In this document: piece after piece, positions 17,168 through 26,032 of the stretch
How positions within the stretch are numbered: position 1 is the first letter of the stretch
How the letters are laid out: every line of letters starts with the position of its first letter
Assembly: GCF_004361915.1 (NCBI RefSeq)
Contig: NZ_SNWP01000011.1
Location: 372,001-436,000 of the forward strand
Direction: 5' to 3'
From: Sediminibacterium goheungense
GTDB lineage: Bacteria > Bacteroidota > Bacteroidia > Chitinophagales > Chitinophagaceae
Length of the DNA: 64,000 nucleotides
The notes under the pieces: generated by a model
Seen by the model: the letters and a program-made list of their open reading frames with translations, nothing else
Database searches by the model: none
What the model was told of the DNA's origin: nothing
Position numbers and translations under genes: made by a program

Positions 17168-17575
17168 TTATTGCTGGCAACCAGCTTTTCTGGCTTCAGT
17201 TTCGCTGAGGAACAGGTTGATGTCCTGATCAAAACTTTGTTTACCAGTCTGGATGCGGAAAGTTAATTTTTCGGCATCTTCTTTAGACAGTACAAATCTT
17301 TTTGTGAAATCTTTTTGCGCATAGCTTTCTTTAAAGAACAGATCACCTTTCGCATCCAATACCAGCAGCGTAAATTTTTCACCACTTGGGTTATTGAATT
17401 TGATGTTGAAGGAAGCCTGATCTTTTGAAGAACCAGCGTATTTAAATTCTGCAGACGCTTTTGCAGCTACAGCTTCACCGGAATTATTAGCGTTGGCCTG
17501 AATAAATGTACCGGCGGTTAAAATGCCACTCAGGATGATTCCTTTTACGATGGCTTGTACAGATTGCTTTTTCAT
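17168..17575 (-). CDS. Small secreted beta-rich protein, paralogue B
   Basis: A 135-residue protein with a signal peptide (MKKQSVQAIVKGIILSGILTAGTFIQANA). The mature part resembles paralogue A: ASFNIKFNNPSGEKFTLLVLDAKGDLFFKESY, then FTKRFVLSKEDAEKLTFRIQTGKQSFDQDINLF. The C-terminus carries a lone Cys (AGCQQ). It is followed by the 17121-17158 palindrome and preceded by the same repeat-containing upstream element as paralogue A. The function is unknown. Confidence 0.8.
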   Translation of the reverse strand: MKKQSVQAIVKGIILSGILTAGTFIQANANNSGEAVAAKASAEFKYAGSSKDQASFNIKFNNPSGEKFTLLVLDAKGDLFFKESYAQKDFTKRFVLSKEDAEKLTFRIQTGKQSFDQDINLFLSETEARKAGCQQ

Positions 17576-17631
17576 GTTGTTTCTTTTAAACTTTTAAATA
17601 AAATGATGCCCTTCTCCTGTGCGCAGAAGAA

Positions 17632-17663
17632 TTTCCGTAGTGCAAGTAAAAGTTTCGTAAAAG
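17632..17663 (-). promoter_or_regulatory. Conserved upstream element of paralogue B
   Basis: TTTCCGTA (17632-17639) and TTTCGTA (17653-17659) with GCAA between them match the element upstream of paralogue A in order, orientation and spacing (about 20 bases). It lies 57 bases from the start codon, against 47 for paralogue A. Confidence 0.45.
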
Positions 17664-17833
17664 CGAGCCGGCAGAAGCGAAGAAGTATGGATTTATAAAA
17701 AATCCGGTATGTACGTTCAAAATTTGTTTCGTACATCCTTTATACCTGCAAGATATAAAAGGTAACCCTCCCAAAAAATGAATTTTGGGTGAACGGTGTT
17801 AACATATAAATAAATTGGATATCTTAACGTGTG

Positions 17834-18844
17834 TTAGTTTCCGGCTACGGGCTTATTCAATGTCTCCCATAACAGGTCTTTTAAAGCCGTTAATCCGGTC
17901 TGGGTTACAGACGAAATAAAAAGGTGCGGAATGCCTTTGGGAAGCTCCTTACTGATGGCTTCTTTCAGTTCATCATCCAGCATATCACTTTTACTGATGG
18001 CAATGATGAAATCTTTTTGCAGCATCTCAGGATTATATTGCTCCAGCTCATTTCTAAGAATCTCAAACTCTTTTCTATGATCTGCACTATCGGCCGGAAT
18101 CAGGAACAATAAAACTGCATTTCGTTCAATATGTCTCAGAAAACGATGACCCAGGCCTTTCCCTTCTGCTGCACCTTCAATAATACCGGGTAAATCGGCA
18201 ATACAGAATGATTTTGAATCCCGATAGGCAACCATACCCAACTGAGGCGTCAGGGTAGTGAATGCATAATTGGCAATTTTGGGCTTAGCGGCAGTAATCA
18301 CTGATAGCAAAGTCGACTTTCCTGCATTTGGAAAACCTACCAGACCCACATCGGCCAATACTTTTAATTCAATATTTTTCCAACCCTCCACGCCGGGTTC
18401 GCCAGGTTGGGCATGTTCAGGCACCTGATTGGTAGGGGTTGCAAAATTGCTGTTACCCAAACCACCACGACCACCTTTCATCCATATAATTTCCTGACCG
18501 TCTTCCAGTATTTCGGCTTCTATCTTACCGGTTTCTTCGTCACGGGCAACGGTACCAAGAGGTACTTCGAGTACAATATCTTTTCCATCGTGACCGGTAC
18601 AGTTATTCTTGCTGCCACCTTCTCCGTTCTCTGCCAGTACATTTTTAAAATAACGCAGGTGTAATAAGGTCCACATCTGCGAATTGCCGCGCAGAATAAT
18701 ATGTCCGCCACGACCACCATCACCACCATCAGGGCCACCTTTGGCAGTTAGCTTATTACGCATAAAATGCTTGGCGCCGGCACCACCATGTCCACTACGG
18801 CAGAAGATGCGGATATAATCAATGAAGTTATTTTTCTCAGACAC
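17834..18844 (-). CDS. obg: GTPase Obg/CgtA
   Basis: An essential ribosome-assembly and stress GTPase. The 336 residues include the glycine-rich Obg domain (about 1-158; [28 protein letters not shown]) and a G domain with GFPNAGKST (about 167-175), DLPGIIEGA and SKSD. It lacks the longer C-terminal tail of some orthologues. The start is GTG at 18844 (revcomp of cac). A TACTTTTG -7-type box at 18871-18878 (minus strand) could give it its own transcript, separate from the paa genes that end 51 bp upstream. Confidence 0.95.
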   Translation of the reverse strand: MSEKNNFIDYIRIFCRSGHGGAGAKHFMRNKLTAKGGPDGGDGGRGGHIILRGNSQMWTLLHLRYFKNVLAENGEGGSKNNCTGHDGKDIVLEVPLGTVARDEETGKIEAEILEDGQEIIWMKGGRGGLGNSNFATPTNQVPEHAQPGEPGVEGWKNIELKVLADVGLVGFPNAGKSTLLSVITAAKPKIANYAFTTLTPQLGMVAYRDSKSFCIADLPGIIEGAAEGKGLGHRFLRHIERNAVLLFLIPADSADHRKEFEILRNELEQYNPEMLQKDFIIAISKSDMLDDELKEAISKELPKGIPHLFISSVTQTGLTALKDLLWETLNKPVAGN

Positions 18845-18870
18845 GGTTCAATCAAAACTTTGGTGGAATA

Positions 18871-18878
18871 CAAAAGTA
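18871..18878 (-). promoter_or_regulatory. Probable -7 promoter element of obg
   Basis: On the minus strand TACTTTTG matches TAnnTTTG and ends 26 bases before the GTG start. No clear -33 TTTG is seen at the expected distance. Confidence 0.45.
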
Positions 18879-18895
18879 CGAAAATATAAGCGGTA

Positions 18896-19504
18896 TCAGG
18901 ATTTACGGGTTGTGTTCCAGGTTTTATAAAGCGTCTGACTGTTTTCTTCCGTTGATGAAGTTGTGTCAGGCAAAATGCGTAATGGTTCACACGCTTTCCA
19001 GTAAGTATGCATTTCGGTCGGTAATTGCTGGTAGAGTTCGGTACCCTTTGTTTTCCAGCTGATCATTTCATCACTTACCTCTTTTATTTTTTTTGCAGGA
19101 TTCCCTACAATCAGGCTTCTTGGTTCAAATATTTCATCTGCCTTAATCATACTCAAGGCTCCAACAATACACTCATCGCCCAGTACAACATTGTCCATAA
19201 TAACACTGTTCATACCTACCAAACAGTTTCTGCCGATGGTGGCACCGTGTATAATGGCACCATGACCAATATGAGCTGCTTCATGTAAACGTACCGTTAT
19301 ACCCGGAAACATATGAATGGTACAGTTTTCCTGCACATTGCATCCATTTTCAATAATAATCTGTCCCCAGTCGCCACGAATCGCAGCTCCTGGGCCAACA
19401 TACACATGTTTACCAATAATCACATTACCCGTAACTACCGCCTGTGGGTGTATAAAAGCAGTTTCATGTATAACGGGAATATGTTCTTTGAACTGATAGA
19501 TCAT
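18896..19504 (-). CDS. paaY: PaaY-like left-handed beta-helix protein (hexapeptide/gamma-carbonic anhydrase type)
   Basis: A 202-residue hexapeptide-repeat protein. Repeats such as AVVTGNVIIGKHVYVGPGAAIRGDWG and GRNCLVGMNSVIMDNVVLG run from about 20 to 150. The metal-type histidines are in CTIHMF and HIGHGAIIHG. In phenylacetate catabolism PaaY acts as a thioesterase relieving CoA-ester dead ends. The ATGA overlap with paaI and the position at the end of the paa operon support PaaY rather than a general carbonic anhydrase. The C-terminal 30 residues are polar and not conserved. Confidence 0.85.
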   Translation of the reverse strand: MIYQFKEHIPVIHETAFIHPQAVVTGNVIIGKHVYVGPGAAIRGDWGQIIIENGCNVQENCTIHMFPGITVRLHEAAHIGHGAIIHGATIGRNCLVGMNSVIMDNVVLGDECIVGALSMIKADEIFEPRSLIVGNPAKKIKEVSDEMISWKTKGTELYQQLPTEMHTYWKACEPLRILPDTTSSTEENSQTLYKTWNTTRKS

Positions 19505-19911
19505 AGCAGGGTTTTGCCGGTTCTGAAGCAGGTACCTTTAAAGTGGGCTACCTGCTCATGATCCTGATTACTGATTGCGATATGGTATAAACCTGTACTT
19601 CTGCCATTATGAATTTCTTTGGCTTCGGCAGTTAATACATTTCCCACCTGTATGGCTTTGGTGAAATTAATGGAAGTGTCGAGTGCTACAGAAAGGTTAT
19701 TTCGGTTATTACACGCAAATGCAAAGGCACTGTCTGCCAGCGAAAAGGCAATACCACCATGTACAATTCCAAAACCGTTTACCATTTCGGGGCGAACAGT
19801 CATCTGAATCCGGCTATAGCCTTCCTGAATCTCAAGCACTTCGATGCCCAGCCATTGCGAAAACCGGTCATGTTCCATCATATGCGCTACTACCTGTTGG
19901 GGACTGTTCAT
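19501..19911 (-). CDS. paaI: Hotdog-fold thioesterase PaaI
   Basis: A 136-residue acyl-CoA thioesterase that hydrolyses ring-hydroxylated phenylacetyl-CoA by-products. The hotdog signature is NGFGIVHGGIAFSLADSAFAFACN (about 45-68), followed by SINFTKAIQVGNVLTAEA. It overlaps paaY by 4 bp (ATGA) and starts 6 bp after the end of paaG, so it is part of the operon. Usual family length is about 140 residues. Confidence 0.92.
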   Translation of the reverse strand: MNSPQQVVAHMMEHDRFSQWLGIEVLEIQEGYSRIQMTVRPEMVNGFGIVHGGIAFSLADSAFAFACNNRNNLSVALDTSINFTKAIQVGNVLTAEAKEIHNGRSTGLYHIAISNQDHEQVAHFKGTCFRTGKTLL

Positions 19912-19917
19912 ACTATT

Positions 19918-20694
19918 TTATTTGCCTTTGAATAAGGGATTTCTCTTTTCCAAAAATGCCTCTACGCCTTCTTTAAAATCTTCTGTAGCAGCTGCTTTCT
20001 GCTGGTAATCATCTTCAAGTGACAGCTGTTCTTCCAGATCATTAGTAATGGAATGATTTAGCGCATGTTTAATGTAGGCCAATGCTTTGGTCGGCATTTG
20101 AGCGATGGTTGCTGCTATTTTTTTTGCGGATGCCATAAAGTCTTCGTCTTCATAAACCTTATAAATCATACTCAGTCGTTCTGCTTCTTCAGCGGTTATT
20201 TTATCACCCAGCATCATCAATGCACTTGCTTTTTGAAAACCAATCAGTCGTGGTAAAATAAAAGTGCCACCGCTATCCGGTATCAATCCTATTTTAGAAA
20301 AAGCCTGGATGAAAGAGGATGATTTTGTTGCTACAACAATGTCACAAGCCAATGCAATATTGGCTCCTGCACCTGCAGCCACACCATTTACGGCAGCAAT
20401 CACAGGTTTGGGCATATTACGCAATCTGGTAATAATGGGATTATAGTGTTCACTCAGGATGCGTTGCATGCCCGGGCCATTAGGATCAACGACTTCTGCC
20501 AGATCCTGTCCGGCACAAAAACCTTTTCCGGCTCCCGTGATATATACAGCTCTCACTTCATGAAGAGAAGCACATTCGTCTAATTTCGATTGAAGTAATA
20601 AAGCCATTTCCCTGTTAAACGAATTCAATTTATCCGGGCGGTTTAGTGTGAGATAGGCAATGCCTTCTTCTATATGAAAAACTATACTAGACAT
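19918..20694 (-). CDS. paaG: Enoyl-CoA hydratase/isomerase family, PaaG-type epoxyphenylacetyl-CoA isomerase
   Basis: A 258-residue crotonase-fold protein. The start is set at ATG 20694 (MSSIVFHIEEGIAYLTLNRP); the upstream in-frame extension has no family resemblance. Crotonase motifs are NRPDKLNSFN, YITGAGKGFCAGQDLAEV and the oxyanion region AAVNGVAAGAGANIALACD. The acidic residue in IGLIPDSGGTF fits the Asp of PaaG-type isomerases. Such enzymes convert ring-1,2-epoxyphenylacetyl-CoA to the oxepin-CoA. Position between paaD and paaI supports paaG; PaaF hydratase is the alternative. Confidence 0.85.
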   Translation of the reverse strand: MSSIVFHIEEGIAYLTLNRPDKLNSFNREMALLLQSKLDECASLHEVRAVYITGAGKGFCAGQDLAEVVDPNGPGMQRILSEHYNPIITRLRNMPKPVIAAVNGVAAGAGANIALACDIVVATKSSSFIQAFSKIGLIPDSGGTFILPRLIGFQKASALMMLGDKITAEEAERLSMIYKVYEDEDFMASAKKIAATIAQMPTKALAYIKHALNHSITNDLEEQLSLEDDYQQKAAATEDFKEGVEAFLEKRNPLFKGK

Positions 20695-20759
20695 GGTTAT
20701 GGGTTTATTCAAATTTACAACCTTCTCGGTGGTAAAGCCGGGATTTATTGAAGGGAAGA

Positions 20760-21287
20760 TCAATGACATTTAAAATAATCGAAAGGCTCTTTGCAATCCT
20801 CACATTTATACAATGCCTTACAGGCGGTACTTCCAAATTGTGAAACCATTGTTGTGTTCCAGGAATTGCACTGCGGACATTGAATAGCTTCTTCAGCCTG
20901 AAAAGCATCTGGTGTACACACTGCCTGCTTATATTGTGGAGGTGCAATACCATAAGCTTTCAGTTTGTCTTTTCCTTCTGCACTCATCCATTCGGTTGTC
21001 CAGGCTGGCGATAGTACTTGCTTTATTTCAATAGTCGTAAAGCCTGCTTCCAGTAAAACCATTCGTATCTGCATGCTGATTACATCCATGGCCGGACAGC
21101 CACTATAAGTGGGGGTGATGGAAATGATGGGTTTATAACCAGTTGCTCCGGACTGCTCAATTTGTACATCTCTGATAATGCCCAGATCTATAACTGATAA
21201 TACAGGAACTTCCGGATCGTTTACCGTTTCCAGCAACGACCAGATTTTGTGCTTTACTTCTTTGATATGGTCAGTTAAGATTGTCAT
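20760..21287 (-). CDS. paaD: 1,2-phenylacetyl-CoA epoxidase subunit PaaD
   Basis: A DUF59-type accessory subunit of the phenylacetyl-CoA epoxidase, thought to mature the iron or Fe-S sites. The start is set at ATG 21287 (MTILTDHIKEVK), 7 bp after paaC, giving 175 residues. The DUF59 part shows VNDPEVPVLSVIDLGIIRDV and YSGCPAMDVI. The C-terminus is a zinc-ribbon-like domain with CPQC, a lone Cys and CEDC followed by FDYFKCH. Length and order are typical. Confidence 0.93.
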   Translation of the reverse strand: MTILTDHIKEVKHKIWSLLETVNDPEVPVLSVIDLGIIRDVQIEQSGATGYKPIISITPTYSGCPAMDVISMQIRMVLLEAGFTTIEIKQVLSPAWTTEWMSAEGKDKLKAYGIAPPQYKQAVCTPDAFQAEEAIQCPQCNSWNTTMVSQFGSTACKALYKCEDCKEPFDYFKCH

Positions 21288-21294
21288 CAGTTTA

Positions 21295-22056
21295 TTACCA
21301 TTCAGCGCCAGGATAAGCCCTCTGCAGAAACTGCATTTCGGCAAGTATATAACCAAGGTATTCTGTATGAATACCTGTTTTGCCGCCTTGTTGTATAAAG
21401 CTTTTGGCAGGAATACTTATGGTAGCTTCTGCAAATACTTCCTGCACTTTATGTAGCCATAGTGGTTGTATGGCCAATACATCAACACCTGTTTTATTTG
21501 TATTGAGTTCCTGCTCATAGGCAGCAGGTACAAACATTTCACCCGTGAAGTTCCATATTTCATCAACTGCTTTCAAAAGTCTTTGATGACTTTCTTCTGT
21601 ACCATCACCCAGTCGAATAACCCATTCACTGCTCCATCTTACATGATAGGTTACTTCTTTTAACGACTTTGCAGCAATCGCTGCCAGCTGCTCGTCGGTT
21701 GAATACTGCAGTTGCTGATACAAATAATATTGATAGCTACTAACTAAAAACTGGCGCAAAGTGGTTTGTGCCCAATCACCATTAGGTATTTCAGTGATCA
21801 GTAGGTTTTTAAAATCCTGTACATCTCTCAGGTAGGCAAGTGTATCTTCTGTTGCACCATTGCCACTGAGACTGGCAGCATACTGATAAAAATTTCTGGC
21901 CTGACCTATAAAGTCAAGGGCAATATTTGAAATGGCAATATCCTGTTCAAGAACAGGTCCATGTCCACACCATTCGCTGTTGCGATGACCCATAACCAAT
22001 GCAGTATCTGCAAGGTGTAGCGTATAATTAATCAACGATGTATTCATGCTCTTCAC
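21295..22056 (-). CDS. paaC: 1,2-phenylacetyl-CoA epoxidase subunit PaaC
   Basis: The structural, ferritin-like subunit that pairs with catalytic PaaA. The 253 residues contain the characteristic ALVMGHRNSEWCGHGPVLEQD and IALDFIGQARNFYQYA early on, and VTYHVRWSSEWVIRLGDGTEES in the middle. Met1 or Met4 may start translation. It lies between paaB (6 bp gap) and paaD (7 bp gap), as in the usual ABCD order. Confidence 0.95.
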   Translation of the reverse strand: MKSMNTSLINYTLHLADTALVMGHRNSEWCGHGPVLEQDIAISNIALDFIGQARNFYQYAASLSGNGATEDTLAYLRDVQDFKNLLITEIPNGDWAQTTLRQFLVSSYQYYLYQQLQYSTDEQLAAIAAKSLKEVTYHVRWSSEWVIRLGDGTEESHQRLLKAVDEIWNFTGEMFVPAAYEQELNTNKTGVDVLAIQPLWLHKVQEVFAEATISIPAKSFIQQGGKTGIHTEYLGYILAEMQFLQRAYPGAEW

Positions 22057-22062
22057 TGGGTC

Positions 22063-22431
22063 TTAAATATGTGTTAACTCGTCTGGTAAATCGTAAAAAG
22101 TAGGGTGGCGGTATGCTTTATCATTAGCAGGGTCATACAAGGCATCTGCATCATCGGGGTTGCTGGCATGTATATGTTTACTTTCTACTACCCATATACT
22201 AATGCCTTCCATTCTTCTGGTATATACATCACGGGCATTTTCGATGGCCATCTGCGCATCAACCGCATGCAGGCTTCCAACATGTTTGTGATCCAACCCT
22301 TGTTTACTGCGTATAAAGACTTCCCACAATGGCCATTCATGCTGTGTTTTGCCAGAAGTGGAAATGTCAGCTGCACCATTTTTGCCTTCGCCGTAATCAC
22401 CGTAATAATATTTGTTGATGTATTGTTTCAT
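22063..22431 (-). CDS. paaB: 1,2-phenylacetyl-CoA epoxidase subunit PaaB
   Basis: A small bridging subunit of the epoxidase. The conserved part is EWPLWEVFIRSKQGLDHKHVGSLHA then AIENARDVYTRR (about 32-73). The first 31 residues (YYYGDYGEGKNGAADIS) are a polar extension not needed for the family match. 122 residues. The gap of 94 bp after paaA is the widest in the operon and contains one arm of the heptamer repeat. Confidence 0.93.
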   Translation of the reverse strand: MKQYINKYYYGDYGEGKNGAADISTSGKTQHEWPLWEVFIRSKQGLDHKHVGSLHAVDAQMAIENARDVYTRRMEGISIWVVESKHIHASNPDDADALYDPANDKAYRHPTFYDLPDELTHI

Positions 22432-22507
22432 GATAAGTTCCGGATTTCAAACTAAAATTTATCTCAAATACACTTTTTAGAAATAGCTTTTAAAAGTAAA
22501 ACCTATT

Positions 22508-22529
22508 CCATTCACCATTCACTATTCAC
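22508..22529. repeat. Heptamer repeat arm between paaA and paaB
   Basis: Three tandem units of the CATTCAC/GTGAATG heptamer family end 3 bases from the paaA stop codon at 22526-22528 or just overlap it. No complementary arm is nearby. Compare 12640-12748 and 51962-52018. Confidence 0.6.
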
Positions 22530-23470
22530 GCTCTTTTTTGCGCCAGACGTTCAGCACGTTTTCTGGCATGTGCACTGGCAGCTTCTCTTACCCATGCACC
22601 ATCTTCCCATGCTTTTTTTCGTGCATCCAGTCTTTGCTTATTACACGGACCATTACCCGCTATCACCTGCCAAAACTCATCCCAGTTGATGGGACCAAAA
22701 TCATAATGCCCGGTGGTTTCGTTCCACTTTAAGTCAGGATCGGGAATGGTGAGATTAAGTATTTTAATCTGTTCTGCACAGATGTCTACAAATTTCTGCC
22801 TAAGTTCATCATTGGTAAATCGTTTAATTTTCCATTTCATACTTTGAATGGTGTTCGGACTTTCATCGTCTTTCGGACCAAACATCATAATACTTGGCCA
22901 CCACCAGCGGTTGATGGCATCCTGTGCCATACGACGTTGCGCTTCTGTACCGCGGCTAAGTGTAAGTAATATTTCAAAACCCTGACGCTGATGAAAACTT
23001 TCCTCTTTACATACACGTACCATAGCTCTTGCATAAGGTCCGTAACTGGTTCTGCAAAGAGGTACCTGATTCATAATCGCAGCACCATCCACCAACCAGC
23101 CAATGGCACCCATATCGGCCCAGCTTAGTGTTGGGTAGTTAAAAATGGAAGAATATTTTGCTTTGCCACTGTGCAGCTGTTCATACATTTCATCGCGGCT
23201 GATACCCAGGGTTTCCGCAGCTGAATACAGGTATAGGCCATGACCTGCTTCATCCTGTACCTTCGCCAGTAAAATGGCTTTTCTTCTCAGGTTGGGAGCA
23301 CGGGTAATCCAATTACCTTCCGGTAACATACCAATGATTTCACTGTGTGCATGCTGACTGATCTGACGAATCAGTGTCTGCCTGTATTTCTCAGGCATCC
23401 AATCTTTAGGTTCAATACGGATCTCTTTATCAATCCTCTCCTGAAACATTTGTTCCATATCTTTTTCCAT
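22526..23470 (-). CDS. paaA: 1,2-phenylacetyl-CoA epoxidase catalytic subunit PaaA
   Basis: The di-iron oxygenase subunit that epoxidises the ring of phenylacetyl-CoA. The 314 residues are the full family length. Di-iron ligand motifs are visible as [13 protein letters not shown] and [21 protein letters not shown]-type and [17 protein letters not shown] segments are also typical. The operon's first gene, it has an upstream palindrome that matches the one at the TetR gene. Start Met1 or Met5 ([10 protein letters not shown]). Confidence 0.96.
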   Translation of the reverse strand: MEKDMEQMFQERIDKEIRIEPKDWMPEKYRQTLIRQISQHAHSEIIGMLPEGNWITRAPNLRRKAILLAKVQDEAGHGLYLYSAAETLGISRDEMYEQLHSGKAKYSSIFNYPTLSWADMGAIGWLVDGAAIMNQVPLCRTSYGPYARAMVRVCKEESFHQRQGFEILLTLSRGTEAQRRMAQDAINRWWWPSIMMFGPKDDESPNTIQSMKWKIKRFTNDELRQKFVDICAEQIKILNLTIPDPDLKWNETTGHYDFGPINWDEFWQVIAGNGPCNKQRLDARKKAWEDGAWVREAASAHARKRAERLAQKRA

Positions 23471-23487
23471 ACCCAGAATTTGAATTG

Positions 23488-23521
23488 TAAAAATACAAAA
23501 AGAAATGATTTCGCTAACAAA
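23488..23521 (-). promoter_or_regulatory. Candidate promoter of the paaA operon
   Basis: On the minus strand TTTG (23521-23518) and TATTTTTA (23495-23488) are 22 bases apart, close to the -33/-7 arrangement; the last base of the -7 box deviates. The -33 element lies inside the operator palindrome at 23514-23527. Confidence 0.45.
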
Positions 23522-23527
23522 TGTTAG
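23513..23527. promoter_or_regulatory. Probable operator for the TetR-type paa regulator
   Basis: GCTAAC-AAAT-GTTAG is an inverted repeat with the same arms and the same 4 base spacer as the site in front of the TetR gene (26045-26060). A second GTTAG half-site within TTGTTAGTTTTTG lies at 23555-23567, and an almost identical half-site also occurs near the TetR promoter. Confidence 0.7.
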
Positions 23528-23624
23528 TATTCTTTATTTATAATTTTAAATGTTTTGTTAGTTTTTGTGGATGTTTTTTGCGTAACGCGCTTATATCTTA
23601 TGAACAGGTCTTTATCTTTCGGTC

Positions 23625-24293
23625 ATGAAAAAGGTGTTACTCTTACCATTATTGGTCATTATTACAGCAGCTGGTTTTTCACAGGCTGCCCCTCCTTTCC
23701 GAAAAGAAATAGATGCATTTTTAAAAACAGATAGCTTATCTAAGCCTGCTTCAAGGCAACTATTATTTGTGGGCAGCTCATCTTTTACTTTCTGGAAAGA
23801 CATCAAAGATTATTTTCCGGCATACCCGATTATGAACCGTGGTTTCGGTGGTTCTACTTTATTAGATTTGATCAGGTATGCCGATGAGGTTATCATTCCT
23901 TATAAGCCCAAACAAATCATAATTTACTGCGGTGAAAATGATATAGCAGATGCATGGGATAAAAACAGAATAACACCCGACACGGTTCTGTTACGCTTTA
24001 AAACTTTATTCACTACCATACGTAAAAAACTGGGAAAAGTTCCTGTTGTCTTTGTGTCCATAAAACCCAGTCCCAGCAGGTGGAAGATGGAAAATGACTT
24101 TGTCAAAGCAAATCAACTGATCAAAGCTTATTTACGAACCCAGCGAAAAACAAAGTATGTAAATGTGCATGATGCCATGTTATTATCTGATGGCAATGTA
24201 AATCCGGAACTCTTTATCAAAGACAACCTGCATATGAATGCAAAAGGATATGCTATCTGGCAGAAGATCATTGGGCCTGTATTGCTGAAGTAA
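23625..24293 (+). CDS. Secreted SGNH/GDSL hydrolase
   Basis: A 222-residue GDSL-type esterase with a signal peptide (MKKVLLLPLLVIITAAGFSQ). SGNH blocks are FVGSSSFTFW (nucleophile Ser near 51), NRGFGGSTL, YCGENDIADAW and the terminal DNLHMNAKGY (Asp/His pair). Members of this platelet-activating-factor-acetylhydrolase-like group remove acyl groups from sugars or lipids. It is the only rightward gene in the paa region and splits it. A TATCTTTC box at 23613-23620 ends 4 bases before the ATG. A link to phenylacetate is not apparent. Confidence 0.88.
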   Translation: MKKVLLLPLLVIITAAGFSQAAPPFRKEIDAFLKTDSLSKPASRQLLFVGSSSFTFWKDIKDYFPAYPIMNRGFGGSTLLDLIRYADEVIIPYKPKQIIIYCGENDIADAWDKNRITPDTVLLRFKTLFTTIRKKLGKVPVVFVSIKPSPSRWKMENDFVKANQLIKAYLRTQRKTKYVNVHDAMLLSDGNVNPELFIKDNLHMNAKGYAIWQKIIGPVLLK

Positions 24294-24345
24294 AAGGGAA
24301 ACACTTCTATTCCTTGCACAGGATTTAAGTCGGGTGCAAGGAATA

Positions 24346-25425
24346 TTATTTGATATCAAAATCTACCACTACTTTTTCAGAGCGCGGGTGCGACTGGCAG
24401 GTGAGAATAAAACCCTGTTCAATTTCTTCGGGCTCCAGACCATAATTCACTTCCATATCAACTGCTCCTTCTATGAGTTTGGCCCTGCAGGTACAGCATA
24501 CACCTCCTTTACAGGCATAAGGCAAATCAGCACCCTGCTTCAATGCTGCATCCAGAATGGCGACACCGTTTCTGGCAAGATCAAAATCGAAACTGATGCC
24601 ATCGAGTTTTACTGTAATCCTGCTTTGGGATTGTTCATCATTTTCGATTGCTTGTACCGACCTGTTTTTTTGTTCTTGTCCGGGTGTAGTAAATAGTTCA
24701 AAATGTATTTTCTTCTGATCGATACCTTTTTCTTCCAATACACCCTTCACAGCAAAAATCATTTCTTCCGGACCACATAAAAAGAATTCATCAGCAATAG
24801 AGAGGTCAATGGTTTTTTCAAACAGCGAATAACACTTATCGTTATCTATCCTGCCTGCATTTAATACAGTATCAGTAGTCTCTCTTGATAAAATATGTAT
24901 TAACCTGAACCGGTCCATAAATTTATTCTTCAGTGCTTCGAGTGCTTCCCTGAAAATAATTGAATGACGGTTGCGATTACCATATACCAATGTAAAACTG
25001 CTATGTGGTTCGGTTAATAAAGTTGTTTTGATGATGGATAATAAGGGTGTAATACCACTGCCGGCAGCAAAGCCCACATAGTTTTTTTTCTGATGGCTAT
25101 TAAGCGGGCTGAAAAATTTACCCATGGGTGGCATTACATCTAACCGATCTCCTGCTTTCAATTGCTCATTGGCATAAGTTGAAAAAAGTCCATTTGGTAC
25201 TTTCTTTACAGCTACGCGTAGCTCATGATCCAATGGGCTGCTGCAGATGGAATAGGAGCGACGCACTTCTTCGCCATGAAGTGTGGTGCGAACAGTAATA
25301 TATTGTCCTTGTATAAAACGAAACTGCTCCTGTAATGCCTGTGGTATTTCAAATGCTATTGAAACGCAATCCTCTGTTTCTTTTCTTACTTCTTTAACCT
25401 GTAGTTGCTCAAAATGTATTGACAT
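24346..25425 (-). CDS. paaE: 1,2-phenylacetyl-CoA epoxidase reductase subunit PaaE
   Basis: Passes electrons from NAD(P)H to the PaaA di-iron centre. The 359 residues contain an FAD domain (RRSYSICSSP, about 54-63), an NAD(P) domain (GFAAGSGITPLLSII, VYGNRNRHSIIF, FLCGPEEMI) and a C-terminal plant-type 2Fe-2S ferredoxin domain (YACKGGVCCTCRAKL and a later ILTCQ). It follows the TetR gene by 12 bp and is presumably cotranscribed with it, apart from paaABCD. Confidence 0.95.
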   Translation of the reverse strand: MSIHFEQLQVKEVRKETEDCVSIAFEIPQALQEQFRFIQGQYITVRTTLHGEEVRRSYSICSSPLDHELRVAVKKVPNGLFSTYANEQLKAGDRLDVMPPMGKFFSPLNSHQKKNYVGFAAGSGITPLLSIIKTTLLTEPHSSFTLVYGNRNRHSIIFREALEALKNKFMDRFRLIHILSRETTDTVLNAGRIDNDKCYSLFEKTIDLSIADEFFLCGPEEMIFAVKGVLEEKGIDQKKIHFELFTTPGQEQKNRSVQAIENDEQSQSRITVKLDGISFDFDLARNGVAILDAALKQGADLPYACKGGVCCTCRAKLIEGAVDMEVNYGLEPEEIEQGFILTCQSHPRSEKVVVDFDIK

Positions 25426-25437
25426 ACCATTATTTCC

Positions 25438-26028
25438 TTATTGTGTTAAACCACCTACTAAAATGGTCACCATATTTTCCTCGAGTTCAGCAGCGCTTAT
25501 TTTTTGTGTGGATCTATGCCAGCTTTCAATACCACTAATGGCATGTAACATAATCAGTACGGCAGTTGGGGCATCAATTTTTTTAACTTCATGATTACGT
25601 ATACCGGATTCAATGATAGCGGCAAAGCGCTTGCGATAAATACGGCGCTGGTTCTGGAAATTAGACAGATAGGGATCAGCCAGGTGTTTCCACTCACGAT
25701 CGCTTACATATACTTCTTCGTAATGATGAATCATTTCATTGATATGAAAGCGGAGTAATTTCTCGATTTTTTCAATCGCAGGAATTTTTTCTGCTTCTAC
25801 TTCATCAATTTTCTGAAGAAAGCGATTGGCCACACTGAAGCATAGTTCATGCAGCAATTCTGTTTTCGATTTAATATGATTGTACAGGCTGGCAGCTTCT
25901 ACGCCTACGGCTTCTGCCAGGTCACGCATACTGGCCGCTTTAAAACCCTTTTCCCTGAAAAGGGAGGCAGCTTTGGTAACAATCACATCTTTCCGTGAAA
26001 TGTTTTTATCAGTCTTGATTCTAGCCAT
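25438..26028 (-). CDS. paaR: TetR/AcrR-family regulator, probable phenylacetate repressor
   Basis: A 196-residue TetR-type repressor. The N-terminal HTH (about 12-58) contains VIVTKAASLFREKGFKAASMRDLAEAVGVEAASLYNHIKSK. The C-terminal ligand domain is of the TetR_C type seen in PaaR. It leads an operon with paaE, and the same GCTAAC-N4-GTTAG palindrome occurs in its own promoter and in that of paaA. It therefore probably autoregulates and controls both paa blocks in response to phenylacetyl-CoA; the ligand is inferred from known PaaR proteins. The promoter suggests a transcript that starts at or next to the ATG. Confidence 0.85.
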   Translation of the reverse strand: MARIKTDKNISRKDVIVTKAASLFREKGFKAASMRDLAEAVGVEAASLYNHIKSKTELLHELCFSVANRFLQKIDEVEAEKIPAIEKIEKLLRFHINEMIHHYEEVYVSDREWKHLADPYLSNFQNQRRIYRKRFAAIIESGIRNHEVKKIDAPTAVLIMLHAISGIESWHRSTQKISAAELEENMVTILVGGLTQ

Positions 26029-26032
26029 GCTA

